From an uncultured Gammaproteobacteria bacterium (GTDB lineage Bacteria > Pseudomonadota > Gammaproteobacteria > Pseudomonadales > Pseudohongiellaceae), in NCBI GenBank assembly GCA_937898685.1, contig CALEJT010000073.1, positions 1 through 16,101 on the forward strand: a stretch of DNA of 16,101 nucleotides. The letters run 5' to 3'. Each line of letters starts with the position of its first letter. Positions within the stretch are counted from its first letter, which is position 1. The notes beneath the pieces were generated by a model that searched no databases, was not told where the DNA came from, and saw only the letters and a program-made list of their open reading frames with translations. Position numbers and translations under genes: made by a program. Shown here piece after piece: positions 1-5,914 of the stretch.

Positions 1-348
1 ATCTGCACCAATCCCGAGGCGCATCCCGATCCGAAACGTCGCTGGGTGGTGGGTATTCTGTATGCCGGCTTCTATGTGTTGCTGGCGGCATTCGCGCCTG
101 CGCTGGTGCGTCTCTTTCTCGCGCTGCCGGAAGCAGTGATTGCGGTGCTGATCGGTGCTGCATTGATACCCGCCCTGCTGGCCGCGCTGGAAACCAGTCT
201 CAGTGACAAGACCACGCGCGACCCTGCCATCGTCACTCTGCTCGCCACCGGCTCTGGCCTCACCTTGTTCGGACTTGGCGCCGCGTTCTGGGGTTTGCTG
301 GCCGGCATGCTGGCGTTGGCTCTGCAACGGCTGCTGCGTAAGTCCTGA
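1..348 (+). CDS. benE: BenE-family benzoate/H+ symporter, C-terminal part
   Basis: The reading frame is open from base 1 and ends at TGA 346-348, giving the last 115 residues of a protein whose start lies outside the window. The visible part has at least three hydrophobic membrane segments rich in Ala/Leu/Gly. The opening ICTNPEAHPDP, the segment LPEAVIAVLIGAALI and the SGLTLFGLGAAFWGLLAG stretch near the end are typical of the BenE family, inner-membrane proton symporters that take up benzoate and related aromatic acids. The match to the C-terminal third of the family is good by eye; the substrate is inferred from family membership. It is convergent with the TonB receptor gene, and a hairpin lies just behind its stop. 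Confidence 0.82.
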   Translation: MCTNPEAHPDPKRRWVVGILYAGFYVLLAAFAPALVRLFLALPEAVIAVLIGAALIPALLAALETSLSDKTTRDPAIVTLLATGSGLTLFGLGAAFWGLLAGMLALALQRLLRKS

Positions 349-349
349 A

Positions 350-376
350 TAAAAAAGCCCACTCCGAAGAGTGGGC
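350..376 (-). terminator. Rho-independent terminator of the TonB receptor gene
   Basis: Perfect 8-bp stem GCCCACTC (357-364) / GAGTGGGC (369-376) with a CGAA tetraloop. On the minus strand it is followed by a run of six T (complement of 351-356), so it is a canonical terminator for the leftward receptor gene ending at 421. On the plus strand there is no T run behind the hairpin, so termination of the benE transcript here would be weaker. Confidence 0.85.
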
Positions 377-420
377 AAAGAATCGCCCTGGTTATGGGGC
401 CAGGGGGAAGGGAACCGTCG

Positions 421-2454
421 TCAGAAGTCGTAGGAATAATTCACGTGCACCGTCCGCGGCGGACCGAGACGCTGGTAAAGGAAGCGCTCCGCTGGGTTGG
501 AGCCATCGAGCACTGCTGAATTGATCTGCGTGCCGTACTCCTCATCAAGCAAGTTCTCCAGACGCAGACTCACGCGGTGCTGCTGTTCCGCCCCGAGAGT
601 CACGTGCGCACCCGCATCCACTAAGTACGCATCGCTGTAACTCTGTCTGCCAAAGCCACCGACATTGGCAAACTTCTCGCCCATGTAACGGAACGCCACG
701 TTCATCCCATAACGACTGCCGGGCGGTGAAAACGCGAGTGCGCCTTTGTATTGACGACGCGGACGATCCTGCAGTTGCTGCTTCGTCACCGGATCCTTTT
801 CTTCGCTGTAGGTGTAGCTCACGTCGAACGAAAGGGCCGGGGTCAGTGGCCCGCGCAGCAACAGTTCAGCACCACGCACCTTCACTTCAGTGGGTACGTT
901 GACGAAGGTGCGCGTGAACTCGGGCGGAGGAGGATTTGGATGGTTGGCCGGAATAGGTTGGGTGGTGATCAGGTTGTCGACGCGCCGATCCCAGGCGTTG
1001 ACCTGCCAGCTGAGCGGCATGCCAATGTCGAGCTGGCCGCCGATGGACGCGTTGACGCTAAGGCTTTCCTCAGGCTCCAGCAGGAGATTGCCGTGCGTGC
1101 AACCTTCGCCGCTCGGACAGTGAATGCGGTAGAGATTTTCGGCGCTTGGTAACAGGAAAGAAGTGCCAATGCTGCCCTGGATGAACAGCGTCTCGGTGAG
1201 GTCGTAAACGCCGGAGACATTCCACACGGTTGAACCCACATCACCTGTTTCATTGCGTCGCACACCTGCGGCGAAGCGCGCGCGTTCGAAGAGTTCGTCC
1301 GTGCTGCGCACTTGCGCGTAAAGCGCGTTCACATCTTCCCGCTCGCCAGCGATCAGGAGCACATCGTCCTGACCTTTGTAGGTCTGAAAGTCATAGCCGA
1401 GGTGGTATTCGAAGTTGCGGTGCGGCGCGAGGAGGATGCCCGCCGAAGCGCCGAAGTCTTCATAACCCCAATAGGCCGAGGCACCGGGAGGCGTGTAATA
1501 GTCGGTGTCCCAGTCGTGGTAATAGCTTTTCAGGAAGAACTGCATCTCGTCGCTGGGCGTGTAGTCGAGACGAGCGCTGACGATTTCCTCGTTGCGGTCA
1601 TTGATCGAAGTATTGCGCAGGTTCGGATAACCGAGCGCGGCTTCGGTGTGAATGCCGGTGACGCTGAGGCGCAGGTCGTCCGTGAACTCATAGCTGTACT
1701 TGAGACCGACACTGGAAACGTCGTAGTTGCGTTTACGGTTGACCGCATTGGGCTGGTACTGCGTGAATACCTCGTAGCCATCATTCTCGTCCTGCGAACC
1801 CCACACCACGAACTTGTGTTTGCCCAAAGCACCGCGTCCGTAACCGTTAACCCGACGCAAGCCGTTGCTGCCGGCACCCACCGTGACACTTCCGTCAGGC
1901 GTATCGGAAAACGAGCGCGTCACCACGTTGATGACACCCGCCATCGCCGAGGTGCCATACATCAAACCCTGGCCGCCTTTGAGTACTTCAGTGCGTTCGA
2001 TCATGCTCGAGGGCAGGGTGTCGGCAGGGCTGGTGCTGTTGTAGAGGCGGTTGTTGATGCGTACGCCGTCGATGGTCCACAGCACGTCCTGCGAGCGGGA
2101 GCCCTGCATCTGGATGTTGATATAGCTGAAGGCGCCGGCTTGGGTGGTGAGTTGCAGGCCCGGCACCAGCATCTCGAGCGCCTGACCAACGTCAACGAAA
2201 CTGTGACTGCGCACCTGTTCGGCAGTGACGATCTCGAGGTCATTGCCATAGCGCGCGAGTTCGAGCGGCAATGAGGTGTCGAGGCTGCGCTCGGTGATGA
2301 TGACTTCCTCGATGTCGCTGCCCAGGTTGCGTGCGTTGGCAGCGGTCTGCTGCGCGGCAATTTCTCCTGCAATCAGCGGTAGTACGGCCAACGCACAGGC
2401 TTTCCGCAATCGCGGGCTGCGCAGGTTGATGAAGTGGGGCGTCCTCTTAAGCAT
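421..2454 (-). CDS. TonB-dependent outer-membrane receptor
   Basis: 677-residue outer-membrane receptor that would import a ligand into the periplasm using TonB/ExbBD energy. The start at 2454 (MLKRTPHF) is chosen because AGGA stands 6 nt upstream and the next residues form a signal peptide (basic, then CALAVLPLIAG, cleavage near IAA at 32-34); the frame continues 15 codons further upstream without such support. A TonB-box-like DIEEVIITE follows at about 47-55. The plug domain spans about 60-182, including LWTIDGVRINNRLY and EVLKGGQGLMYGTSAMAGVINVVTR. A 22-stranded barrel follows, ending in Phe as expected for BAM recognition (YSYDF). Two cysteines in IHCPSGEGC may form an extracellular loop disulfide. 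The ligand cannot be read from sequence. It lies downstream of the PhyH-like gene on the same strand, after a 139-nt spacer with three palindromes, so it may be co-transcribed or have its own regulated promoter. Confidence 0.93.
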   Translation of the reverse strand: MLKRTPHFINLRSPRLRKACALAVLPLIAGEIAAQQTAANARNLGSDIEEVIITERSLDTSLPLELARYGNDLEIVTAEQVRSHSFVDVGQALEMLVPGLQLTTQAGAFSYINIQMQGSRSQDVLWTIDGVRINNRLYNSTSPADTLPSSMIERTEVLKGGQGLMYGTSAMAGVINVVTRSFSDTPDGSVTVGAGSNGLRRVNGYGRGALGKHKFVVWGSQDENDGYEVFTQYQPNAVNRKRNYDVSSVGLKYSYEFTDDLRLSVTGIHTEAALGYPNLRNTSINDRNEEIVSARLDYTPSDEMQFFLKSYYHDWDTDYYTPPGASAYWGYEDFGASAGILLAPHRNFEYHLGYDFQTYKGQDDVLLIAGEREDVNALYAQVRSTDELFERARFAAGVRRNETGDVGSTVWNVSGVYDLTETLFIQGSIGTSFLLPSAENLYRIHCPSGEGCTHGNLLLEPEESLSVNASIGGQLDIGMPLSWQVNAWDRRVDNLITTQPIPANHPNPPPPEFTRTFVNVPTEVKVRGAELLLRGPLTPALSFDVSYTYSEEKDPVTKQQLQDRPRRQYKGALAFSPPGSRYGMNVAFRYMGEKFANVGGFGRQSYSDAYLVDAGAHVTLGAEQQHRVSLRLENLLDEEYGTQINSAVLDGSNPAERFLYQRLGPPRTVHVNYSYDF

Positions 2455-2542
2455 GGAAGATCCTGTCTTGTTGTTCTCGTGAGCGCTGCAGCGAGGCAAC
2501 GCGCTTTTGGCCTGGTTGCCAAGGCGAGCGCAAAGTACAGGA

Positions 2543-2559
2543 CGGATCTGGGGAATCCG
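2543..2559. repeat. Inverted repeat CGGAT-N7-ATCCG
   Basis: Arms 2543-2547 and 2555-2559 with centre CTGGGGA, in the spacer upstream of the TonB receptor gene. It is short and could be chance on its own, but it lies next to two stronger palindromes. Confidence 0.35.
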
Positions 2560-2565
2560 GGTAAT

Positions 2566-2585
2566 TAACCGTTGGGGAACGGTTA
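2566..2585. promoter_or_regulatory. Candidate operator: perfect inverted repeat TAACCGTT-N4-AACGGTTA
   Basis: Perfect 8-bp arms at 2566-2573 and 2578-2585 around GGGG, between the PhyH-like gene and the TonB receptor gene. On the minus strand it is followed by ATTACC rather than a T run, so it does not look like a terminator. A dimeric-regulator operator or an mRNA hairpin upstream of the receptor gene are both possible. The binding protein is unknown; it does not match the MarR-type operator at 3448-3463. Confidence 0.5.
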
Positions 2586-2599
2586 CCTTAACGTTAAGG
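2586..2599. promoter_or_regulatory. 14-bp perfect palindrome over the dioxygenase stop codon
   Basis: CCTTAACGTTAAGG is a perfect palindrome immediately beside the preceding inverted repeat. It contains the TAA stop of the PhyH-like gene (2594-2596 read leftward) and a second TAA. Together with the repeat at 2566-2585 it makes two contiguous dyads, which suggests either paired operator sites or an RNA structure at the gene boundary. Confidence 0.45.
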
Positions 2600-3400
2600 A
2601 GCAGTTAGTGCCTGGCTGATCGCGCGGCCCACTGGATGTGTCGCGCTATGAATGTCAGCGATCCAGTGTTCACCGCGCGGCAGGAGCGGTGGTTGAGCAA
2701 GGAACCGTGGTGTTGTGCCATGGTGCCGTTGCGCGGCGTGCACGAGAAACGGATGACAAAGAAATACACTGCCTGCTGCGCCGGTAGCCAACACTTCCTG
2801 CCGCTTGCTGGCGCTGGCCTCGAAATGAGGAAGCAGCTCCTTGAGTGTGAGACCGTCGGCCCCGGCCGGTTCGAGTGCTCGCGCAATGTCCTGGTGAGAG
2901 CCGGCGAGAAGTTTAGTGGGAGCATCAGCCTCAGTGGTGTCCGAGAACAGCATCAGAAGCAGCAGCGTCCTGCCGCGCGAATGAAGATTGATGCGCCACT
3001 GCATGAAGTCAGTCGCCTCCCAACCGAAGCTGGCGTCTACATGCCAGCCGGTATCACCCCCATCCACTGGCAAAGGGAAGCGGACCGGCACCGTGCCGAT
3101 GGCGCGACAGGGCAACCAGTTTCCCTCTCCGACGAGTTGATCGAAGGCACGCCGCAGACGCGGAGAGTTGGCGGCATCGACAATGGCTGGGTCGGAGTAC
3201 ATTCCCAGACGCACGACGGGCTGAGTCCAGGTGGAAGCATCGTCCCGGTGGAAACCTTGCGCGGTCAGATCGCGCCAGAACAGATCGACTGCATGCTCCG
3301 CGTCCTCACGTGAAAACGCATGCTCGATCTTGAGATAGCCATCCCGGATGAATTGCTCGATGTCAGAAGGGCTCAGATCCAGAGAAAAGTCAGCGTCCAT
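2594..3400 (-). CDS. Phytanoyl-CoA dioxygenase (PhyH)-like Fe(II)/2-oxoglutarate oxygenase
   Basis: 268 residues, cytoplasmic, no signal peptide. The start at 3400 (MDADFSLDL) is preferred because GGAAG lies just upstream; ATG 3412 and TTG 3418 in the same frame are alternatives. The N-terminal phrase QFIRDGYLKIEHAFSREDAE is typical of PhyH proteins. The facial-triad ligands are visible as H120 and D122 (GWHVDASF) and a distal histidine, best H221 (FLVHAAQ), with R232 (TTPRF) as the likely 2-oxoglutarate carboxylate ligand. KLLAGSHQD around 163-171 is another family hallmark. Such enzymes hydroxylate or halogenate diverse small molecules, so the substrate is open; the family name does not mean phytanoyl-CoA is used. 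It is divergent from a MarR-type gene and upstream of a TonB receptor gene, which suggests a small-molecule response module. Confidence 0.82.
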   Translation of the reverse strand: MDADFSLDLSPSDIEQFIRDGYLKIEHAFSREDAEHAVDLFWRDLTAQGFHRDDASTWTQPVVRLGMYSDPAIVDAANSPRLRRAFDQLVGEGNWLPCRAIGTVPVRFPLPVDGGDTGWHVDASFGWEATDFMQWRINLHSRGRTLLLLMLFSDTTEADAPTKLLAGSHQDIARALEPAGADGLTLKELLPHFEASASKRQEVLATGAAGSVFLCHPFLVHAAQRHHGTTPRFLAQPPLLPRGEHWIADIHSATHPVGRAISQALTAP

Positions 3401-3409
3401 GGGCTTCCG

Positions 3410-3427
3410 CATGGGCAAGGGCCCATG
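3410..3427. repeat. Inverted repeat CATGGGC-N4-GCCCATG
   Basis: Perfect 7-bp arms at 3410-3416 and 3421-3427 just upstream of the chosen start of the PhyH-like gene. It contains the alternative ATG 3412. It may be an mRNA leader hairpin or a second protein site; no function can be assigned. Confidence 0.35.
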
Positions 3428-3447
3428 AATGAATTAATATAAGGGGC

Positions 3448-3463
3448 CTGATAATAATATCAG
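3448..3463. promoter_or_regulatory. Probable MarR operator in the divergent promoter region
   Basis: CTGATAATAATATCAG has perfect 6-bp arms CTGATA/TATCAG around ATAA. A third CTGATA at 3468-3473 begins exactly 20 bp after the first and runs into the ATG of the MarR gene. The site sits in an AT-rich stretch (3429-3463) that must hold both divergent promoters, so binding would plausibly repress both genes. The size and position fit a dimeric winged-helix MarR regulator; the assignment is inference from position. Confidence 0.68.
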
Positions 3464-3472
3464 CTCCCTGAT

Positions 3473-3916
3473 ATGTCCACAGACGACTCCCGGATTCCCG
3501 TTGCACGCCGTTTGGGTGGCGCCCTCAAACTGGCGCAACACGCACTTAGAACTCGCTTGGACGAAGCGCTGCGTCCTCTCGGTCTGACCACGCCGCAGTG
3601 TGCGGTGTTGGCGGCGCTCGAACGCGAACCGGGTCTATCCAATGCCGCACTGGCGCGTGCCGCATTCGTGACACCTCAGACCATGCAGAGCATCCTCACC
3701 AATCTCGAACGCGAAGGACTGTTGGTCAGAACCGCGGACCCTTCTCACGGACGCATCTTGCGGAGCGAGATCACTGCGAAAGGACGCAAGGCTCTGGTGC
3801 GTGCGGCGGAGGCGATCGCTCCGGTGGAGGCCCTGATGCTGGAAGCAGTGGGGCCGGAGAATGCAGAACGCATGGCTGCAACCTTGCTACGCTGCGCGGA
3901 AAAATTGCTGAAGTAA
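3473..3916 (+). CDS. MarR-family transcriptional regulator
   Basis: 147-residue winged-helix repressor-type regulator of usual MarR length. The N-terminal dimerisation helices (about 10-40) lead into the DNA-binding domain (LTTPQCAVLAALEREPGLSNAALARAAFVTPQTMQSILTNLEREGLLVR), then the wing with DPSHGRILRSEITAKGR and C-terminal dimerisation helices. ATG 3473 is the only possible start, because TAA at 3455-3457 closes the frame upstream. There is no Shine-Dalgarno sequence and the start codon overlaps a repeat of the operator half-site, so the mRNA may have a very short leader. It is divergent from the PhyH-like gene and is probably autoregulated. tadA follows after 15 nt, so the two are likely co-transcribed although functionally unrelated. 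The effector is unknown. Confidence 0.9.
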   Translation: MSTDDSRIPVARRLGGALKLAQHALRTRLDEALRPLGLTTPQCAVLAALEREPGLSNAALARAAFVTPQTMQSILTNLEREGLLVRTADPSHGRILRSEITAKGRKALVRAAEAIAPVEALMLEAVGPENAERMAATLLRCAEKLLK

Positions 3917-3931
3917 CCGAACGAGATACCC

Positions 3932-4420
3932 ATGACCGAGCCTCAAGCTCCCCACGTCACCGATTCCGAGCTCGCTGCCGATGAACATTGGATGCTGCAA
4001 GCGCTGGCGCTCGCGCGTCAGGCAGAAGCGTCTGGTGAAGTGCCCGTTGGCGCGATCCTGATCCGCGATGGAGAAGTGGTGGGGCAGGGTTATAACCGTC
4101 CGATCCTGAGTCACGACCCCACGGCGCATGCTGAGATCGTGGCCTTGCGCGAGGCGGCGGAGCGCGCGAGCAACTATCGACTGCCGGGTACGACGCTGTA
4201 CGTGACGATCGAACCCTGCACCATGTGCATCGGGGCGATGATCCATGCGCGCGTCGAACGGCTGGTGTTCGGCGCGCCCGAGCCGCGTGCGGGTGCGGTG
4301 GTCAGCGCGCATCAGTTGGCCAATCATCCCTCCTATAACCATCGCCTGCAGGTGAGAGGTGGAGTGTTGGAAGAAGCCTGTGCCGATCTGATGCGTGACT
4401 TCTTCCGTCGTCGCCGCTGA
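3932..4420 (+). CDS. tadA: tRNA-specific adenosine deaminase TadA
   Basis: 162 residues. The enzyme deaminates wobble adenosine 34 to inosine in tRNA-Arg(ACG), an essential step in decoding CGN codons. The cytidine-deaminase-fold zinc site is complete: H66 and the proton-shuttling E68 in TAHAEIVAL, and C96 and C99 in PCTMC. EVPVGAILI near residue 36, NRPI near 55 and the C-terminal FFRRRR are also typical. Length is close to the bacterial norm, with about 10 extra N-terminal residues. The ribosome-binding site is weak. The gene sits 15 nt behind marR and is convergent with the TorF-family porin gene; a bidirectional hairpin separates them. Confidence 0.95.
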   Translation: MTEPQAPHVTDSELAADEHWMLQALALARQAEASGEVPVGAILIRDGEVVGQGYNRPILSHDPTAHAEIVALREAAERASNYRLPGTTLYVTIEPCTMCIGAMIHARVERLVFGAPEPRAGAVVSAHQLANHPSYNHRLQVRGGVLEEACADLMRDFFRRRR

Positions 4421-4444
4421 TCAGACTTCTTTCTCTCTCCCACA

Positions 4445-4475
4445 ATGAAAAAACCGGCCAGAGGCCGGTTCTTTC
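4445..4475. terminator. Bidirectional Rho-independent terminator between tadA and the porin gene
   Basis: Perfect 8-bp stem AACCGGCC (4452-4459) / GGCCGGTT (4463-4470) with an AGA loop. A seven-base A run at 4448-4454 precedes it on the plus strand, giving a strong T run for the leftward porin transcript. Rightward, the hairpin is followed by CTTTC, a weaker tail for tadA. Confidence 0.85.
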
Positions 4476-4514
4476 AGGAGGCGTCCGTGCCTCCACTGCA
4501 ACTGAGCGTCCGCC

Positions 4515-5255
4515 TTACAGACTGAAGTCCACCGAGTAGGACACGACGAACTTGATTTCGTCGTTATCGCGTTCCGGCATGGAAGCGTAGTCTTCGAAGC
4601 CGTCGCCGTCGTCGTCGTCACCCAGAGTGGTCTGGCTGACGGTGAAGGTGAAGCCGTCTTTGGCGATGGAGATGCCGAAGTCGAAGTAGGCATCGGTCAC
4701 ACCGTTGAAGGCTTCGGCGAAGTCACCTTCGTGGTAACCGACGTGCAGGCCGACTTCGGCGCCGCTGGCGAGCGGGATGGTGTAGTCACCGGAGATGTAG
4801 AAGGTTTCGAAAGCGCTGAAGTCCTGGCCCGGGCCTTCGTCGGCTTCGGTGTTGGTCAGGAAGTAACCGGTCAGACCGAAGTTGCCGAAGCCCAACGAGG
4901 CGTAGACTTCACCGAAGTCGAACTTGGCGTTTTCGTCGTAGTTGTAATACAGATAACCGATGTCGTAGCTGATGCCGTCGACTTCGCCGGCAAAGCCGAA
5001 GTACATGTCGTGCTCATAGGAGAAGGCATCGGCAGGATCGTATTCGACGTTGGATACCCAGGTACCGACGTAGAAGCCGCTATCGGAGGCCCAGTCCACA
5101 CCACCCTGAACCGCAGCCTGGTTCAGGCTCTGGGTAAGGCCGCGCCACAGGTAGTTGTTGGTGACGGAGGCGTTGGCGGTCAGCTCGGCGTGGCTGGGAA
5201 CGGAAACCAGCAGCGCGATGGCCGATACGGCGGTGGCAAGCAGAGTCTTTTTCAT
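4515..5255 (-). CDS. TorF/Gcw_chp-family putative outer-membrane porin
   Basis: 246 residues. ATG 5255 is chosen because AGGAG lies 7 nt upstream and MKKTLLATAVSAIALLVSVP-SHA is a textbook signal peptide (cleavage after residue 23). The mature start ELTANASVTNNYLWRGLTQS is the hallmark of the TIGR02001 (Gcw_chp, TorF putative porin) family. The rest is alternating amphipathic strands rich in Tyr/Phe/Gly, ending in VVSYSVDFSL. An acidic DDDDGDGFED at 213-222 resembles a calcium-binding turn of thrombospondin type-3 kind. In other proteobacteria I recall genes of this family next to glnK-amtB; those are not in this window, but a sigma-54 promoter and an NtrC-type site upstream here point to nitrogen control. 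The transported solute is unknown. Confidence 0.88.
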   Translation of the reverse strand: MKKTLLATAVSAIALLVSVPSHAELTANASVTNNYLWRGLTQSLNQAAVQGGVDWASDSGFYVGTWVSNVEYDPADAFSYEHDMYFGFAGEVDGISYDIGYLYYNYDENAKFDFGEVYASLGFGNFGLTGYFLTNTEADEGPGQDFSAFETFYISGDYTIPLASGAEVGLHVGYHEGDFAEAFNGVTDAYFDFGISIAKDGFTFTVSQTTLGDDDDGDGFEDYASMPERDNDEIKFVVSYSVDFSL

Positions 5256-5329
5256 TAGGTTTCTCCTGATGAGGTAGTGGCGACAGTTCATGTCTGTTGT
5301 TGAAGGAACGTGAATTCCTGCCACGGTTA

Positions 5330-5345
5330 AGCAAAGACCCTGCCA
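5330..5345 (-). promoter_or_regulatory. Sigma-54 promoter of the TorF-family porin gene
   Basis: Read leftward: TGGCAGG-GTCT-TTGCT, against the consensus TGGCACG-N4-TTGCW (one mismatch). The invariant GG (5344/5343) and GC (5332/5331) are separated by exactly 10 bases. The predicted start is near 5319, giving a 64-nt leader before ATG 5255. An IHF-like and an NtrC-like site lie upstream at suitable distances. Confidence 0.8.
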
Positions 5346-5352
5346 AGTGGCT

Positions 5353-5365
5353 TAAGCTATTGAAA
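5353..5365 (-). promoter_or_regulatory. IHF-like site upstream of the porin sigma-54 promoter
   Basis: Read leftward TTTCAATAGCTTA matches the IHF consensus WATCAA-N4-TTR with one mismatch, next to A/T-rich runs. It is centred at -40 relative to the predicted start, between the promoter and the activator site, where a bend would bring NtrC to the polymerase. Confidence 0.5.
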
Positions 5366-5430
5366 CAAAAAGAGAAACTGGCAAAAAATGACCTTTGTGA
5401 GGGAGCTCGGCCGAGGGAAAGCAAGGGATA

Positions 5431-5447
5431 TGCACCAAGATGGTTCA
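5431..5447. promoter_or_regulatory. NtrC binding site (enhancer) for the porin gene
   Basis: TGCACCAAGATGGTTCA fits the NtrC site pattern TGCACY-N5-GGTGCA with a single mismatch and closely resembles the glnA enhancer sites of enteric bacteria. It is centred about 120 bp upstream of the predicted sigma-54 start at 5319, a usual enhancer distance. Confidence 0.72.
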
Positions 5448-5687
5448 TGTCGGCTTCTAAACGCCCGTTTGTTGTGCTGCGGCGGGCGCGTGCCTGTAAC
5501 AAGCCTGTAGCGGTGATTCGAAAGAGGGCCGAACTGCCGCGCGAACGGGCACACAGCACCAAGAAGAGTCAAATGGGTGATACGGAAGTCGGTCGAGCGC
5601 GAGCTTCATCCGCTCATCAGGTAATTCGCATGGAGCTCAGCCTGAGTATCAGGCAGCCGGGCGCCCGTGAGGCTCCGAAAGCGGGGT
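5448..5687. other. Intergenic stretch without recognised features
   Basis: 240 bp between the porin enhancer and the sRNA terminator. Frames are open in places on the plus strand, but the predicted peptides are low-complexity and Arg-rich, with no ribosome-binding site and no resemblance to known proteins. I see nothing functional here. Confidence 0.5.
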
Positions 5688-5715
5688 AAAAAAAAGCCCC
5701 TTGGGGGAAGGGGCT
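5688..5715 (-). terminator. Rho-independent terminator of the predicted small RNA
   Basis: Perfect 8-bp stem AGCCCCTT (5695-5702) / AAGGGGCT (5708-5715) with a five-base loop. Read leftward it is followed by a T run (complement of 5688-5695). No protein gene on the minus strand ends convincingly in front of it, so it implies a non-coding transcript arriving from the right. Confidence 0.88.
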
Positions 5716-5775
5716 GGTACAGAGTCTAACCTGTTAAGCATTAAGGGGAATGAAGATCCGTGGAAGGATGCTTCG
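5688..5775 (-). ncRNA. Predicted NtrC/sigma-54-dependent small RNA, about 88 nt
   Basis: Defined by a sigma-54 promoter (5786-5801, predicted start near 5775) and a perfect terminator ending near 5688. The transcript can fold into three elements. First, a 6-bp stem pairs 5768-5773 with 5736-5741 (AAGCAU/AUGCUU) around a C/U-rich 26-nt loop. Second, a small hairpin has stem 5719-5722 / 5731-5734. Third is the terminator hairpin. The large loop contains CCUUCC and UUCCCCUU, which could pair with Shine-Dalgarno sequences. No ORF with a ribosome-binding site lies inside. The role by analogy would be nitrogen-responsive post-transcriptional control, as for the Pseudomonas sRNA NrsZ, but I claim no homology to it. 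Existence is inferred from the promoter-terminator pair. Confidence 0.68.
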
Positions 5776-5785
5776 CTCTGTATCT

Positions 5786-5801
5786 AGCAACCGGTGTGCC
5801 A
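5786..5801 (-). promoter_or_regulatory. Sigma-54 promoter of the predicted small RNA
   Basis: Read leftward: TGGCACA-CCGG-TTGCT, one mismatch from TGGCACG-N4-TTGCW, with GG (5800/5799) and GC (5788/5787) exactly 10 bases apart. It is better than most chance matches and is backed by IHF-like and NtrC-like sites upstream. Confidence 0.82.
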
Positions 5802-5808
5802 ATCTCTG

Positions 5809-5821
5809 TAAGTCTTTGATT
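5809..5821 (-). promoter_or_regulatory. IHF site upstream of the sRNA promoter
   Basis: Read leftward AATCAAAGACTTA is an exact match to WATCAA-N4-TTR, preceded by an A-rich stretch as IHF sites often are. It is centred at -40 from the predicted start, the same offset as the IHF-like site at the porin promoter. Confidence 0.62.
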
Positions 5822-5897
5822 TTTAATGCAGCTTGCCATGAGCAGTAGTAAAGGGGCCGGTAGCTGTGGCTGTGAGACAACAGTAATCTGCTGGCTT

Positions 5898-5914
5898 TGC
5901 ACCACCAAAGTGCA
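5898..5914. promoter_or_regulatory. NtrC binding site (enhancer) for the small RNA
   Basis: Read leftward TGCACTTTGGTGGTGCA fits TGCACY-N5-GGTGCA without mismatch. The flanks extend the dyad to perfect 7-bp arms TTTGCAC (5896-5902) / GTGCAAA (5910-5916). The centre is about 131 bp upstream of the predicted sRNA start. It is also about 80 bp upstream of the purL -10 candidate, so an effect on purL cannot be excluded. Confidence 0.72.

Noticed and set aside
1312..2274. A 320-codon open frame antisense to the TonB receptor
   Set aside because: It overlaps a well-supported receptor and has the Val/Arg/Ala composition of a shadow frame, with no family resemblance.
2455..2593. Cobalamin riboswitch upstream of the TonB receptor
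   Set aside because: The spacer is only 139 nt and lacks the conserved B12-box; the dyads there do not match the riboswitch fold.
5297..5689. A 130-codon rightward frame between the porin gene and the sRNA terminator
   Set aside because: It covers the porin leader, its sigma-54 promoter and enhancer on the other strand; the peptide is Arg/Lys-rich without domain or ribosome-binding site.
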